DNA of 64,000 bases, from the NCBI GenBank assembly GCA_964552395.1, contig CAZKGM010000011.1:31627-95626 (forward strand). Reading direction: 5' to 3'. Positions 9,154 through 16,354 of this stretch are shown here, piece after piece. Source of the DNA: JAJDNH01 sp964552395. Its GTDB lineage: Bacteria > Acidobacteriota > Thermoanaerobaculia > Thermoanaerobaculales > Sulfomarinibacteraceae. Positions within the stretch are counted from its first letter, which is position 1, and each line of letters opens with the position of its first letter. Below the pieces are notes generated by a model. That model was not told the DNA's origin. It searched no databases and was given only the letters and a program-made list of their open reading frames with translations. Both the position numbers and the translations under genes were made by a program.

Positions 9154-9912
9154 CTACTCCTCCACACCTACCCAACATGTCCGGGCTCGCACCACCTCGT
9201 GGCCGTCGGAGGTGCGGACCAGGCTGTGCACGAAACGGCCTTCCCCGTCGCTGGTCCGTGCGACGACCGCCTCGAGCGTGTCTCCGACCGCCACCTCGGC
9301 CCGGAACTCCACCTCGACCTCGGCCGGCGCGCAGGAGGCGAGCGTTGCATTCGGCGCGCCGTTGAGCACCATGCGCAGCAGGGCGACGTTGTTGACGTGG
9401 TGGTTGACATCGAGGTCGGAGAAGCGGGCGGTAAACTCCGCGACGCGCTCGCCCGCCTCGGCGGAGGGCAAACGGGCGAAGTCGTCCACCAGGGCCCGTC
9501 CGGGCGCAGCCTGCGCCACCCTCTCGATCTCCGCCGGCGGCCGGATCGGCCGGCGGGACGCGAGGTTCAGCAGCAGCCAACCGGAGGTGGCCACTGCGAC
9601 CGTTTCGCCCCCGGGGTCGAAGGCGCGGAAGTCACGTATCGCGTACAAGCGGTGCACCCCGGCCGGCCAAGTCACGAGCCGGACCACCGAGCCCCATTCC
9701 GGCTGGGCGTCGAGCCGTAGGTGAAGGCGCGACAGCACCCACGTGAGCCCGCTCGCCGCCAGCTCCTCGATCGCCCAGCCGAGGGCCCGGGCGTGCTGCC
9801 CGGCCGCCTCCTGCAGCCAGTCGCACAAGGTTGGAACGGCCAGGTGCCCCCGCATGTCGACCTCGTATGCCCGGACCTCGAACTGCTGCTCCCACACCGT
9901 CGATGGCTCCAT
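9154..9912 (-). CDS. Acyl-ACP thioesterase-like double-hotdog protein
   Basis: This 252-residue protein matches the acyl-ACP thioesterase fold of two tandem hotdog domains (~1-130 and ~140-250). The second domain carries DLDVNHHVNNV, the Asn/His active-site motif of FatA-type enzymes; the first begins with VRAYEVDMRGHLAVPTLCDWLQEAAGQHA. The family hydrolyses acyl-ACP or acyl-CoA thioesters in the cytoplasm. The start at 9912 (MEPSTVWEQ) is chosen because a longer form from 9969 would run through the promoter of the divergent tetR-type gene. The divergent arrangement raises the possibility of shared control by that regulator, but no operator is seen between 9913 and 9962. Confidence 0.85.
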   Translation of the reverse strand: MEPSTVWEQQFEVRAYEVDMRGHLAVPTLCDWLQEAAGQHARALGWAIEELAASGLTWVLSRLHLRLDAQPEWGSVVRLVTWPAGVHRLYAIRDFRAFDPGGETVAVATSGWLLLNLASRRPIRPPAEIERVAQAAPGRALVDDFARLPSAEAGERVAEFTARFSDLDVNHHVNNVALLRMVLNGAPNATLASCAPAEVEVEFRAEVAVGDTLEAVVARTSDGEGRFVHSLVRTSDGHEVVRARTCWVGVEE

Positions 9913-9962
9913 GCCAGCCTCCCGCACCGGATGGTACCGCAGAGCCACCTTGCTCCCGGGTC

Positions 9963-9991
9963 TTGACATTCGGCTTGATCGGCCCTATAAC
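9963..9991 (+). promoter_or_regulatory. Sigma-70-type promoter of the TetR-led operon
   Basis: TTGACA at 9963-9968 is followed after exactly 17 nt by TATAAC at 9986-9991. Both hexamers and the spacing are near consensus. It lies 50 nt upstream of the tetR-type start and reads into the 10041-15953 operon. Confidence 0.8.
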
Positions 9992-9993
9992 AT

Positions 9994-10025
9994 GACCGAC
10001 TGGTCGGTCGGATTATTAGACCGAC
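9994..10025 (+). promoter_or_regulatory. Inverted-repeat operator, likely bound by the TetR-family repressor
   Basis: GACCGAC at 9994-10000 and GTCGGTC at 10003-10009 form 7-bp arms separated by TG. A third half-site, GACCGAC, lies at 10019-10025. The palindrome starts three bases after the -10 hexamer, so it covers the transcription start, the usual place for TetR-family autorepression. The motif resembles known GACCGAC-type TetR operators. Binding by the adjacent regulator is inference. Confidence 0.75.
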
Positions 10026-10040
10026 GGCGGGAGAGGAGCC

Positions 10041-10709
10041 ATGACGCCACGTCCACCACGGCCGGATCTCAGGGATCGGAAGACGCGCGCCATCGTCGAG
10101 GCTGCCGCGACCGTGTTCGCCGAGCGCGGCTTTCGAGCCGCCAGGGTCGCCGATATCGCCGACCGCGCCGGCATCGGCAAGGGAACGGTCTACGAGTACT
10201 TCCGTAGCAAGGAGGAGCTCTTCCTCGCCGTCTTTGACGCCTTTGGACTGGGCACGCTCGATGCCGTCGCGGCCCGCCTCGAGCCTCGTCCGGCTTCGGC
10301 CGTGGCATTCCTGCGGGAGTTCGCCGATGCCACGCTGGCCTCCTGTCAGGAGGCGCTGTACCTCTACCCGTTGACGATGGAGTTCTGGTCGGCGGCGGCG
10401 ACCCCAGAGTTCAGAGACCGCCTCATGGAGGAGTTCAAGAAGCTGTACGCCGGCTACCGTGGAGTGCTGGCGGACGTGATCCGCGAGGGTCAGGCCACCG
10501 GCGAGATCGCGGCCGACGTCGATCCCGACCACACCGCGGCGGCCATTGTCGGCGCCCTCGACGCGCTCTTCCTACAGGCCTGGTTCGATCCCGGCTTCGA
10601 TGCGGTGGCGGCGGGAAAGCACTTCGTCGACGTGATGCTGCGTGGGATGGCCATCGAACCTTCGGCAAACGCAGCTGGTTCAGAAGAAAGGGCAAGGAAC
10701 ACAACATGA
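10041..10709 (+). CDS. TetR/AcrR-family transcriptional regulator
   Basis: This 222-residue protein has an N-terminal TetR helix-turn-helix (residues ~14-60; KTRAIVEAAATVFAERGF, then DIADRAGIGKGTVYEYFRSKEEL). An all-helical C-terminal ligand/dimer domain (~65-210) has a TetR_C-like AAAIVGALDALFLQAWFDPGF segment. It is preceded by GAGAGGAG at suitable spacing. It is the first gene of a six-gene operon and its stop overlaps the next start (ATGA). A 7-bp-arm inverted repeat sits over its own transcription start, so it probably represses the whole operon and is released by a small ligand. The ligand is unknown; membrane-envelope components downstream suggest a lipid-like or amphipathic signal. 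Confidence 0.92.
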   Translation: MTPRPPRPDLRDRKTRAIVEAAATVFAERGFRAARVADIADRAGIGKGTVYEYFRSKEELFLAVFDAFGLGTLDAVAARLEPRPASAVAFLREFADATLASCQEALYLYPLTMEFWSAAATPEFRDRLMEEFKKLYAGYRGVLADVIREGQATGEIAADVDPDHTAAAIVGALDALFLQAWFDPGFDAVAAGKHFVDVMLRGMAIEPSANAAGSEERARNTT

Positions 10710-11491
10710 AGGCTTCCGCACCCAGCGTCTCCATGGTTCTGGCAGCCGCCCTCACCATCCTGGCGGCCTCGATCCCCTCCTCCGCTGCGGATGACCCCGC
10801 GGCCATCGTCAAGGGGGCCATCGACTACTGGCGGGACGTCTCCTCGTTCGCGGTCGTCGAGATGACCGTGCACCGCCCCGACTGGGAGCGCAGCTCCCTG
10901 ATGCGGGCCTGGACACGGGGTGAAAAGGACTCGCTAGTCCGCTTCGTCAAGCCCGCCCGCGACGCCGGCAGCGCGACGCTCAAGGTCGGTGACGACATGT
11001 GGATCTTCTCCCCCAAGCTCAACCGCGTGATCAAGCTGCCGTTCAGCATGATGGCGCAGAGCTGGATGGGGTCAGACTTCTCCTACAACGACCTTGCCAA
11101 GTCGGACCAGATCATCCAGAACTTCACCCATCGCCTGGTCGAGACCCGGAAGCAGGGCGGCCACACCGTGTACGTGATCGAGTCGATCCCGCGCCCCGAC
11201 GCCCCGGTCATCTGGGGCAAGGAGAGGCTGACCATCCGCGACGATCGCCTGCTCCTGGAGGAGACGTTTTTTGACCAGGATGGCAAGCCGGTCAAGCGCT
11301 TGCGGGCTGTCAAGATCGGCAAGCTCGGCGGCAAGCTCTACATGACAACCATGCGCATGGAGAAACTGGACGAGACCGATCACTGGACCGAAATCACCTA
11401 CCGCAAGGCCTCCTTCGGGCTGTCCCTGCCCGACGCGCTCTTCACCCTGTCGAACCTGCGCAACCCGCGCCCAGACTGGGAGCGGCAGTGA
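10706..11491 (+). CDS. LolA-like outer-membrane lipoprotein-sorting domain protein
   Basis: The 261-residue product begins with a signal peptide (VLAAALTILAASIPSSAA, cleavage near residue 28). It continues as a LolA-like half-barrel of the 'outer membrane lipoprotein-sorting protein' type (PF17131-like). Supporting segments are AIDYWRDVSSFAVVEMTVHRPDW, MWIFSPKLNRVIKLP, SWMGSDFSYNDLAK and WGKERLTIRDDRLLLEETFFDQDGKPVKRL. Such proteins act in the periplasm as carriers for acyl-chain-bearing cargo. It overlaps the regulator stop by ATGA and the permease start by GTGA, so it is translationally coupled within the operon. The direct neighbours (two FtsX-type permeases and a LolD-like ATPase) parallel the LolCDE-LolA pathway, but this is not the housekeeping LolA. 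Confidence 0.85.
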   Translation: MKASAPSVSMVLAAALTILAASIPSSAADDPAAIVKGAIDYWRDVSSFAVVEMTVHRPDWERSSLMRAWTRGEKDSLVRFVKPARDAGSATLKVGDDMWIFSPKLNRVIKLPFSMMAQSWMGSDFSYNDLAKSDQIIQNFTHRLVETRKQGGHTVYVIESIPRPDAPVIWGKERLTIRDDRLLLEETFFDQDGKPVKRLRAVKIGKLGGKLYMTTMRMEKLDETDHWTEITYRKASFGLSLPDALFTLSNLRNPRPDWERQ

Positions 11492-12765
11492 CCGCCCGCG
11501 ACGCCGGCTCGCCCCTCTCGCCGCAACGGCCCGGCTTCCGCCTCTACTTGCGGCTGGCCTGGCGCAACTTGTGGCGCAACCCACGGCGCACGCTGCTGAC
11601 CCTGTCGGCGGTCGCCTTCGCCGCCGTCGTCCTGGTGTTCATGGTGTCGATGCAGCTGGGAGGCTACGGCGCCATGATCCGCGGCGCGATCGGGGTGTTC
11701 ACCGGCGATCTGCAGGTCCAGGCTCACGGCTACCACGCCAAGAAGCGCCTGCGCACTGCTATCGGCGATGCCGCCGAGGTCGAGGCCCGAGTGGCGACGG
11801 TGCCGGGAGTGACCGCTATCGCCAGTCGCGCCGAGGCGTACGCCCTGGTGTCCTCCGCGAGCCGCACCTACGGCGCCATGATCGTCGGCGTCGAGCCGAC
11901 GAAGGAACCGTCAGTATCGACCATCCCGCGCACGATCCGGAAGGGCCACTACCTGTCCGGACCGTCCGCCGACGAGGCGGTTGTTGGGCAGGCCCTGGCC
12001 TCGAACCTCTCGCTCACGGTCGGTGACGAGATCACGGTCCTCGGTCAGGGGCTCGACGGCTCGCTGGCGGTGGCCGCTCTGAAGGTCGTCGGAATCTTCT
12101 CGAGCGGCGTTCCCGAGCTCGACCGCCAGACGGTGGAGATGCCGCTCGCCTCGTTCCAGTCCTCGTTCCTGCTCGGCGACCGGGTCCACACGATCGTGGT
12201 CCGGACCAGCGGCCTCGAGGCGGTCCCCCACGTCGCCGCCGCCATAACTACCACTCTCGCCCAGCACCGCGGCCTGGTGGTGCTGCGCTGGGACCAGCTC
12301 CTCGAGGGTCTCAAGCAGGGGATCGCGATGGACGCCGCAGTCGGGTGGTTCCTGTACACCGCGCTTGTCCTGGTGGTCACCTTCAGCATCCTCAATACCT
12401 TTCTGATGTCGGTCCTCGAGCGCACACGGGAGCTTGGCGTCCTGCTCGCACTCGGCACCCGTCCGAGGTTCCTGAGCCGTGTCGTGGTTCTCGAGTCGGC
12501 GATTCTGCTGCTGCTCGGCCTCGCCTTCGGCACGCTCGCCGGTGCCGGCCTGACCGCTTACGCCGGCGTGCACGGCATCGCATTCTCGTCGAGCGAGGAG
12601 CTGCTCGCACAGTGGAGCCTACCCGCCCGCCTCTACCCCAGGCTGGATCTCCTCTCCCTGACCCTCGGACCGGCGGCGATCTTGCTCGCAACGATGGCCG
12701 CGGCGTTGTTCCCGGCCCGGCGCATCCGCCGGCTCCGTCCGGTCGACGCGATGAAGGCGGTGTGA
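11488..12765 (+). CDS. FtsX/LolC-type ABC transporter permease 1
   Basis: This 425-residue permease has one N-terminal helix (~32-55, LLTLSAVAFAAVVLVFMVSM), a large periplasmic MacB-PCD-like domain (~60-275), and three C-terminal helices forming an FtsX domain (VVTFSILNTFLMSVLERTRELGVLLALG). The last part is the hallmark of LolC/LolE/MacB-family subunits. The GTG start at 11488 overlaps the preceding stop (GTGA). The protein ends with FPARRIRRLRPVDAMKAV, the usual cytoplasmic tail. With permease 2 and the ATPase it would make a heteromeric mechanotransmission-type ABC transporter that extracts or moves envelope lipids or lipoproteins. It is not a channel-type importer. Confidence 0.9.
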   Translation: MTARDAGSPLSPQRPGFRLYLRLAWRNLWRNPRRTLLTLSAVAFAAVVLVFMVSMQLGGYGAMIRGAIGVFTGDLQVQAHGYHAKKRLRTAIGDAAEVEARVATVPGVTAIASRAEAYALVSSASRTYGAMIVGVEPTKEPSVSTIPRTIRKGHYLSGPSADEAVVGQALASNLSLTVGDEITVLGQGLDGSLAVAALKVVGIFSSGVPELDRQTVEMPLASFQSSFLLGDRVHTIVVRTSGLEAVPHVAAAITTTLAQHRGLVVLRWDQLLEGLKQGIAMDAAVGWFLYTALVLVVTFSILNTFLMSVLERTRELGVLLALGTRPRFLSRVVVLESAILLLLGLAFGTLAGAGLTAYAGVHGIAFSSSEELLAQWSLPARLYPRLDLLSLTLGPAAILLATMAAALFPARRIRRLRPVDAMKAV

Positions 12766-13994
12766 CCGTGGCTCAGCTTGCCCTCCTGCTCCGCCTCGCC
12801 CGCCGCAGTGTGCTCCGCAACCGGCGCCGGACCCTGATCATCCTGGTCGCCATCGGCGTTGCCCTATGGGCCATGATCTTCTTTGCCGCCCTCACCCGGG
12901 GGTGGGAGAACGACGTGGTCCACAACGCCATCTTCACCCTCACCGGCCACCTCCAGGCGCACGCTCCCGGTTACCGCGACGACCCCTCGGTCGACCACAC
13001 CATGAGTACCCCGGGCAGCGCCGTCATACGCCTCCTGGACAACCCGGAGGTCGAGGCCTGGGCCCAGCGCGTTCGGGTGCCGGCGGTGGTGATGAGCGAG
13101 CACGACACCGCCGGCGTGACGCTGGTCGGCATCGACCCCGCGGCCGAGCGCGGGCTATCGTTCATCGCCGACGCGGTGCACCGGGGCAGGTACCTGGACT
13201 CGCCCGACGACCACGGGATCCTGATCGGCCGCGCCCTCGCTGACCGGCTCGGCACCGGCCTCGGCAAGCGGGTGGTGGTGATGAGCCAGGGCACCGATCA
13301 CTCCGTCGCCGACCTGGGGTTCCGCGTCGTCGGGCTGTTCGAAGGGGACCGGGAGGCCACCGAAATGGCCTACGTGTTCGTGGGCCGCGGGACCGCCGCC
13401 ACCATGCTCGGTCTCGGGGACCGGGTGTCGGAAGTCGCGGTGATGCTCCGCGACCGCCGCCGGCTTCCCTCCTTCGTGGCGCGTCTGCGCGCGGCCGCCC
13501 CCGGCCTCGAGGTCCAGCCTTGGACAACCCTCGAGCCGATGGCGCAGGCAATGGTGGCGCTCGGCCAGGCGTGGATCTGGATGTTCTTCATCGTCATGTA
13601 TGTCGCGATGGCGTTCGGCCTGATCAACACCATGCTGATGGCGGTCATGGAACGAACCCGCGAGTTTGGCATGTTGCAGGCGCTCGGTATGCGGCCCCGC
13701 CTGATCCTGACCCAGGTGGTGTTCGAGTCCTGCCTCCTGCTGGCCGCCGGGACCGTGGCCGGGGTCGGCCTGGCCGCCGGGACCTTGGCCCTGCTGCACG
13801 GCGGCATCAACCTGTCGTTCCTCGCCCAGGGCGCCGAGATGTGGGGCATGGGCAAGGTCATCTACCCGGCTGCCGCTGCCGGCGACGTGATCGGCGCGGT
13901 GGGCCTGGTCGTCGTCCTCGGGGTGCTGTCCAGCGTCTACCCGGCCTGGCGAGCTGCGCGCCGGGTCCCGATCGAAGCCATCACCAGGAACTAG
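12762..13994 (+). CDS. FtsX/LolE-type ABC transporter permease 2
   Basis: This 410-residue paralogue of the preceding permease has an N-terminal helix (TLIILVAIGVALWAMIFFAAL), a periplasmic domain (~50-265) and a C-terminal FtsX domain (AMAFGLINTMLMAVMERTREFGMLQALG). It ends with FtsX-type VYPAWRAARRVPIEAITRN. The GTG start at 12762 overlaps the stop of permease 1 (GTGA), repeating the arrangement at 11488; GTG 12768 is the alternative. A much longer in-frame reading to 12345 lies inside permease 1 and is rejected. Both permeases have the MacB/LolC architecture, so the transporter is heterodimeric. The ATPase gene follows after 10 nt. Confidence 0.9.
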   Translation: MTVAQLALLLRLARRSVLRNRRRTLIILVAIGVALWAMIFFAALTRGWENDVVHNAIFTLTGHLQAHAPGYRDDPSVDHTMSTPGSAVIRLLDNPEVEAWAQRVRVPAVVMSEHDTAGVTLVGIDPAAERGLSFIADAVHRGRYLDSPDDHGILIGRALADRLGTGLGKRVVVMSQGTDHSVADLGFRVVGLFEGDREATEMAYVFVGRGTAATMLGLGDRVSEVAVMLRDRRRLPSFVARLRAAAPGLEVQPWTTLEPMAQAMVALGQAWIWMFFIVMYVAMAFGLINTMLMAVMERTREFGMLQALGMRPRLILTQVVFESCLLLAAGTVAGVGLAAGTLALLHGGINLSFLAQGAEMWGMGKVIYPAAAAGDVIGAVGLVVVLGVLSSVYPAWRAARRVPIEAITRN

Positions 13995-14004
13995 GAGCTC
14001 GCCC

Positions 14005-14694
14005 ATGACCGACATCGTTGCCTGCCACGGCCTGTCCAAGACCTACCGGCCCGACTACCTGGCCGTCGACGCACTGACCGACATCGAGCTGAGCATCGCC
14101 GAGGGCGAGTTCGCAAGCCTGGTCGGTCCCTCGGGGTCGGGCAAGACCACCCTCCTCAACCTCATCGGCGGCCTCGACTCGCCGACCGCTGGCGAGGTCT
14201 ACCTGCGGGGCCGCCGGATCGACACCCTCCCCCCGGGCGAGCTGGCGGACCTGCGCCTGAACCACGTCGGCTTCGTGTTCCAGGCGTACAACCTGATACC
14301 GGTTCTGACCGCGCGCGAGAACGTCGAGCTGGTGATGGAGCTGCAGGGTATCGACGCCACCGGCCGCGCCCGGCTGTCACGCGACATCCTCCACGAGGTC
14401 GGCCTCGAGGGTCTCGCCGACCGGCGACCGGCGGAGCTGTCCGGCGGCCAACAGCAGCGAGTCGCGGTGGCGCGCGCGATCGTGTCGCACCCGGCGGTGG
14501 TGCTCGCCGACGAGCCCACCGCCAACCTCGACTCGCAGACCGCTTCGAGCCTGCTCGAGCTGATGCGGGAGCTCAACGAGCGGCACGGGATCACGTTCAT
14601 CATCTCCACCCACGACCCGATGGTGATGGAGTTCGCCAGGCGGCGGGTGATGCTGCGCGACGGGCGGGTCGTCGACGACACGGTGGCCGCTTGA
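14005..14694 (+). CDS. LolD/MacB-type ABC transporter ATP-binding protein
   Basis: The 229-residue ATPase has all nucleotide-binding motifs: Walker A GPSGSGKTT, Q-loop FVFQAYNLIPVLTARENVE, signature LSGGQQQRVAVARA, Walker B VVLADEPTANLDS and the switch His in STHDP. The AYNLIPVLTA stretch after the Q-loop is typical of the LolD/MacB/FtsE branch that pairs with FtsX-type permeases. An AGGAG sequence overlapping the permease stop serves as ribosome site. The stop overlaps the TTG start of the outer-membrane barrel gene. It powers the transporter formed with the two permeases at the inner membrane. Confidence 0.93.
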   Translation: MTDIVACHGLSKTYRPDYLAVDALTDIELSIAEGEFASLVGPSGSGKTTLLNLIGGLDSPTAGEVYLRGRRIDTLPPGELADLRLNHVGFVFQAYNLIPVLTARENVELVMELQGIDATGRARLSRDILHEVGLEGLADRRPAELSGGQQQRVAVARAIVSHPAVVLADEPTANLDSQTASSLLELMRELNERHGITFIISTHDPMVMEFARRRVMLRDGRVVDDTVAA

Positions 14695-15953
14695 GACGGG
14701 CGGTCCTCGCCCTCCTGGCCGTGATGAGCACGACCGCGATCGCTGCCGGCGGCGGACCGGAGCTGCACGGGCACGTCAAGCTGCAGTCGTCGCTGCAGCT
14801 CTTTCGTCCCGACGACCTCGGCGCGCTGCTCGCCGGCTCCCACGCCGACGACTCGACGCTCGACCTTCGGCTCGACACCGTGTGGCGCCGCTCCCGCTGG
14901 GACCTGGCGGCGGACGCCCAGCTGCTGGCGCTCGACGGGGACAGTGTCGGAGCCCGCAACAACCCGCTCGGCAGCGAGCTCGCGGGCTTCCTTCTCGGTG
15001 TGCCGACGCCGTCCGACGAGCGCCAGTGGCTCGACCTCAGCCACACGTTCTCCAGCACCGGCTCACGGCTCCTGTTCGGGCGGCTGGATCGCCTCTCCGT
15101 CGGCTACACCGGGGACCGGTTCGTGATGCGTCTCGGGCGGCAGGCGCTGAGCTGGGGCGGCGGCCTCGTCTTCCAGGTCCTGGACCTGTTCAACCCATTC
15201 CCGCCGACCGTGATCGACACCGACTACAAGCCCGGCACCGACATGCTCACCGCGCAGTGGCTGCTCGCCGGCGGTGACGACCTGCAGGCAATTGTGGTGC
15301 CGCGCCGCCCGGGGCCCGGGCGACCGGTCGCCGCCGATGCCAGCTCGCTGGCGGTCAAGTGGCACCACTTCGCCGGCAGCACCGAGATCGAGCTCATGGG
15401 CGCCAGGCACTACGGTGACACGGTGGCCGGCGCCGGCGCCAGCGGCAACCTCGGTGGCGGTGTGTGGCGGGTCAACGTCGCCTACACCGCTCTCTCGGGC
15501 GGCGGCGGCGCCACCTCTTTCGTCGCCAACCTTGACCGCTCGTGGGTGTGGCGAGGAAGAAACGCGTACGGCTTCGTCGAGTACTTCCGCAACGGCTTCG
15601 GGGTCGACTCCCTCGACCGCGACGTGGCCGCGCTGCCGGTTCCCCTCGTTGGCCGTCTCGCGCGCGGCGAGCTCTTCAACCTCGGCCGCGACGAGCTCGC
15701 CGCCGGGCTCCAGCTCGAGTGGACGCCGCGCCTGACCCTCAAACCGACCGCCATCGTGAACCTCGATGACCTCAGCTCGATGCTGCTTCTCAGGGTAACC
15801 TTCGACTGGCTCCAGAACCTGCAGCTCGACGCCGGCCTGCAGGCAGGCGCCGGGCCTCGCAGAACCGAGTACGGAGGCGTCCCGGTCAGCCCCCTCGGTG
15901 CCTACGCCGCCCCCGGCCGCCGCATCTGGCTCCGCCTCTCCCGGTATTTCTGA
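14691..15953 (+). CDS. Putative outer-membrane beta-barrel protein of the Lol-like operon
   Basis: This 420-residue product has a signal peptide (residues ~1-19, LALLAVMSTTAIAA) and then alternating amphipathic strands with Gly/Asn/Asp turns (LDLRLDTVWRRSRWDLAADAQLL, RLLFGRLDRLSVGYTGDRF). It ends in a terminal Phe (LRLSRYF), the C-terminal signature read by the BAM machinery. The first codon is TTG at 14691, overlapping the ATPase stop (TTGA), so translation is probably coupled. I do not recognise a named family. Its position as last gene of a TetR/LolA-like/FtsX/FtsX/ATPase operon suggests it is the outer-membrane end point or cargo of that system. Confidence 0.7.
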   Translation: MRRAVLALLAVMSTTAIAAGGGPELHGHVKLQSSLQLFRPDDLGALLAGSHADDSTLDLRLDTVWRRSRWDLAADAQLLALDGDSVGARNNPLGSELAGFLLGVPTPSDERQWLDLSHTFSSTGSRLLFGRLDRLSVGYTGDRFVMRLGRQALSWGGGLVFQVLDLFNPFPPTVIDTDYKPGTDMLTAQWLLAGGDDLQAIVVPRRPGPGRPVAADASSLAVKWHHFAGSTEIELMGARHYGDTVAGAGASGNLGGGVWRVNVAYTALSGGGGATSFVANLDRSWVWRGRNAYGFVEYFRNGFGVDSLDRDVAALPVPLVGRLARGELFNLGRDELAAGLQLEWTPRLTLKPTAIVNLDDLSSMLLLRVTFDWLQNLQLDAGLQAGAGPRRTEYGGVPVSPLGAYAAPGRRIWLRLSRYF

Positions 15954-16062
15954 GCTGAGACGCCTCCCCCAATCTACTCGTTGACGCCTCAGCTAACGCT
16001 GAACCGGCTACCGCCGTAGCGGTCCGCATGGCGCACCAAGAACCGGTTGTTTCAGACCTCTT

Positions 16063-16246
16063 GAGGCCCGGCCGGCGCCCCCGTTCGCAGCGAAATTTGC
16101 GAGACGGGTGTCAGATGTGCGTTTTCTCGCGCCGGAGCACGTCGCAGGCGTACCTGCAGGTACGTTGGAGACGGGCGACAAGCGAAAAACGCACAGATGA
16201 TCCCGTATCGCGGATTGCAGCCGAACGGGGGTGCCGGCCGGGCCTC
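16063..16246. repeat. 184-bp palindromic element, family A copy 1
   Basis: The 15954-16354 gap contains no gene. It holds an element bounded by perfect 13-bp terminal inverted repeats, GAGGCCCGGCCGG (16063-16075) and CCGGCCGGGCCTC (16234-16246). A perfect 16-bp palindrome CGTACCTGCAGGTACG (16149-16164) sits at its midpoint. The two halves are imperfect inverted copies of each other. A near-identical copy in reverse orientation lies at 58373-58557, and a half copy at 37274-37346. There is no coding capacity, so it is MITE-like or a very large extragenic palindrome. Confidence 0.85.
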
Positions 16247-16253
16247 TTGACAC

Positions 16254-16271
16254 CTTCACACCAAGTTCACA
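16254..16271 (+). promoter_or_regulatory. Pho box upstream of pstS
   Basis: CTTCACA (16254-16260) and GTTCACA (16265-16271) form direct 7-bp repeats with an 11-bp period, the PhoB/PhoP-binding layout. A -10-like TACAAG lies at 16281-16286, about 10 nt downstream, as expected for PhoB-activated promoters. It lies 83 nt upstream of the pstS start. Control by phosphate limitation is inferred; no phoB/phoR is in the window. Confidence 0.65.
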
Positions 16272-16354
16272 TCGTCGCCCTACAAGGGTTTCGCCGGACG
16301 GGCCGGAGTCGCCGACCCGGCACCGGAACAACGACCAAGCAAGGAGACACGACG

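Noticed and set aside
12345..12761. Long N-terminal extension of permease 2
   Set aside because: It lies inside permease 1 in another frame; GTG 12762 overlaps the preceding stop as at the neighbouring junction.
16028..16354. Extended N-terminus of pstS
   Set aside because: The extension crosses the palindromic element and Pho box, while ATG 16355 has a ribosome site and begins a signal peptide.
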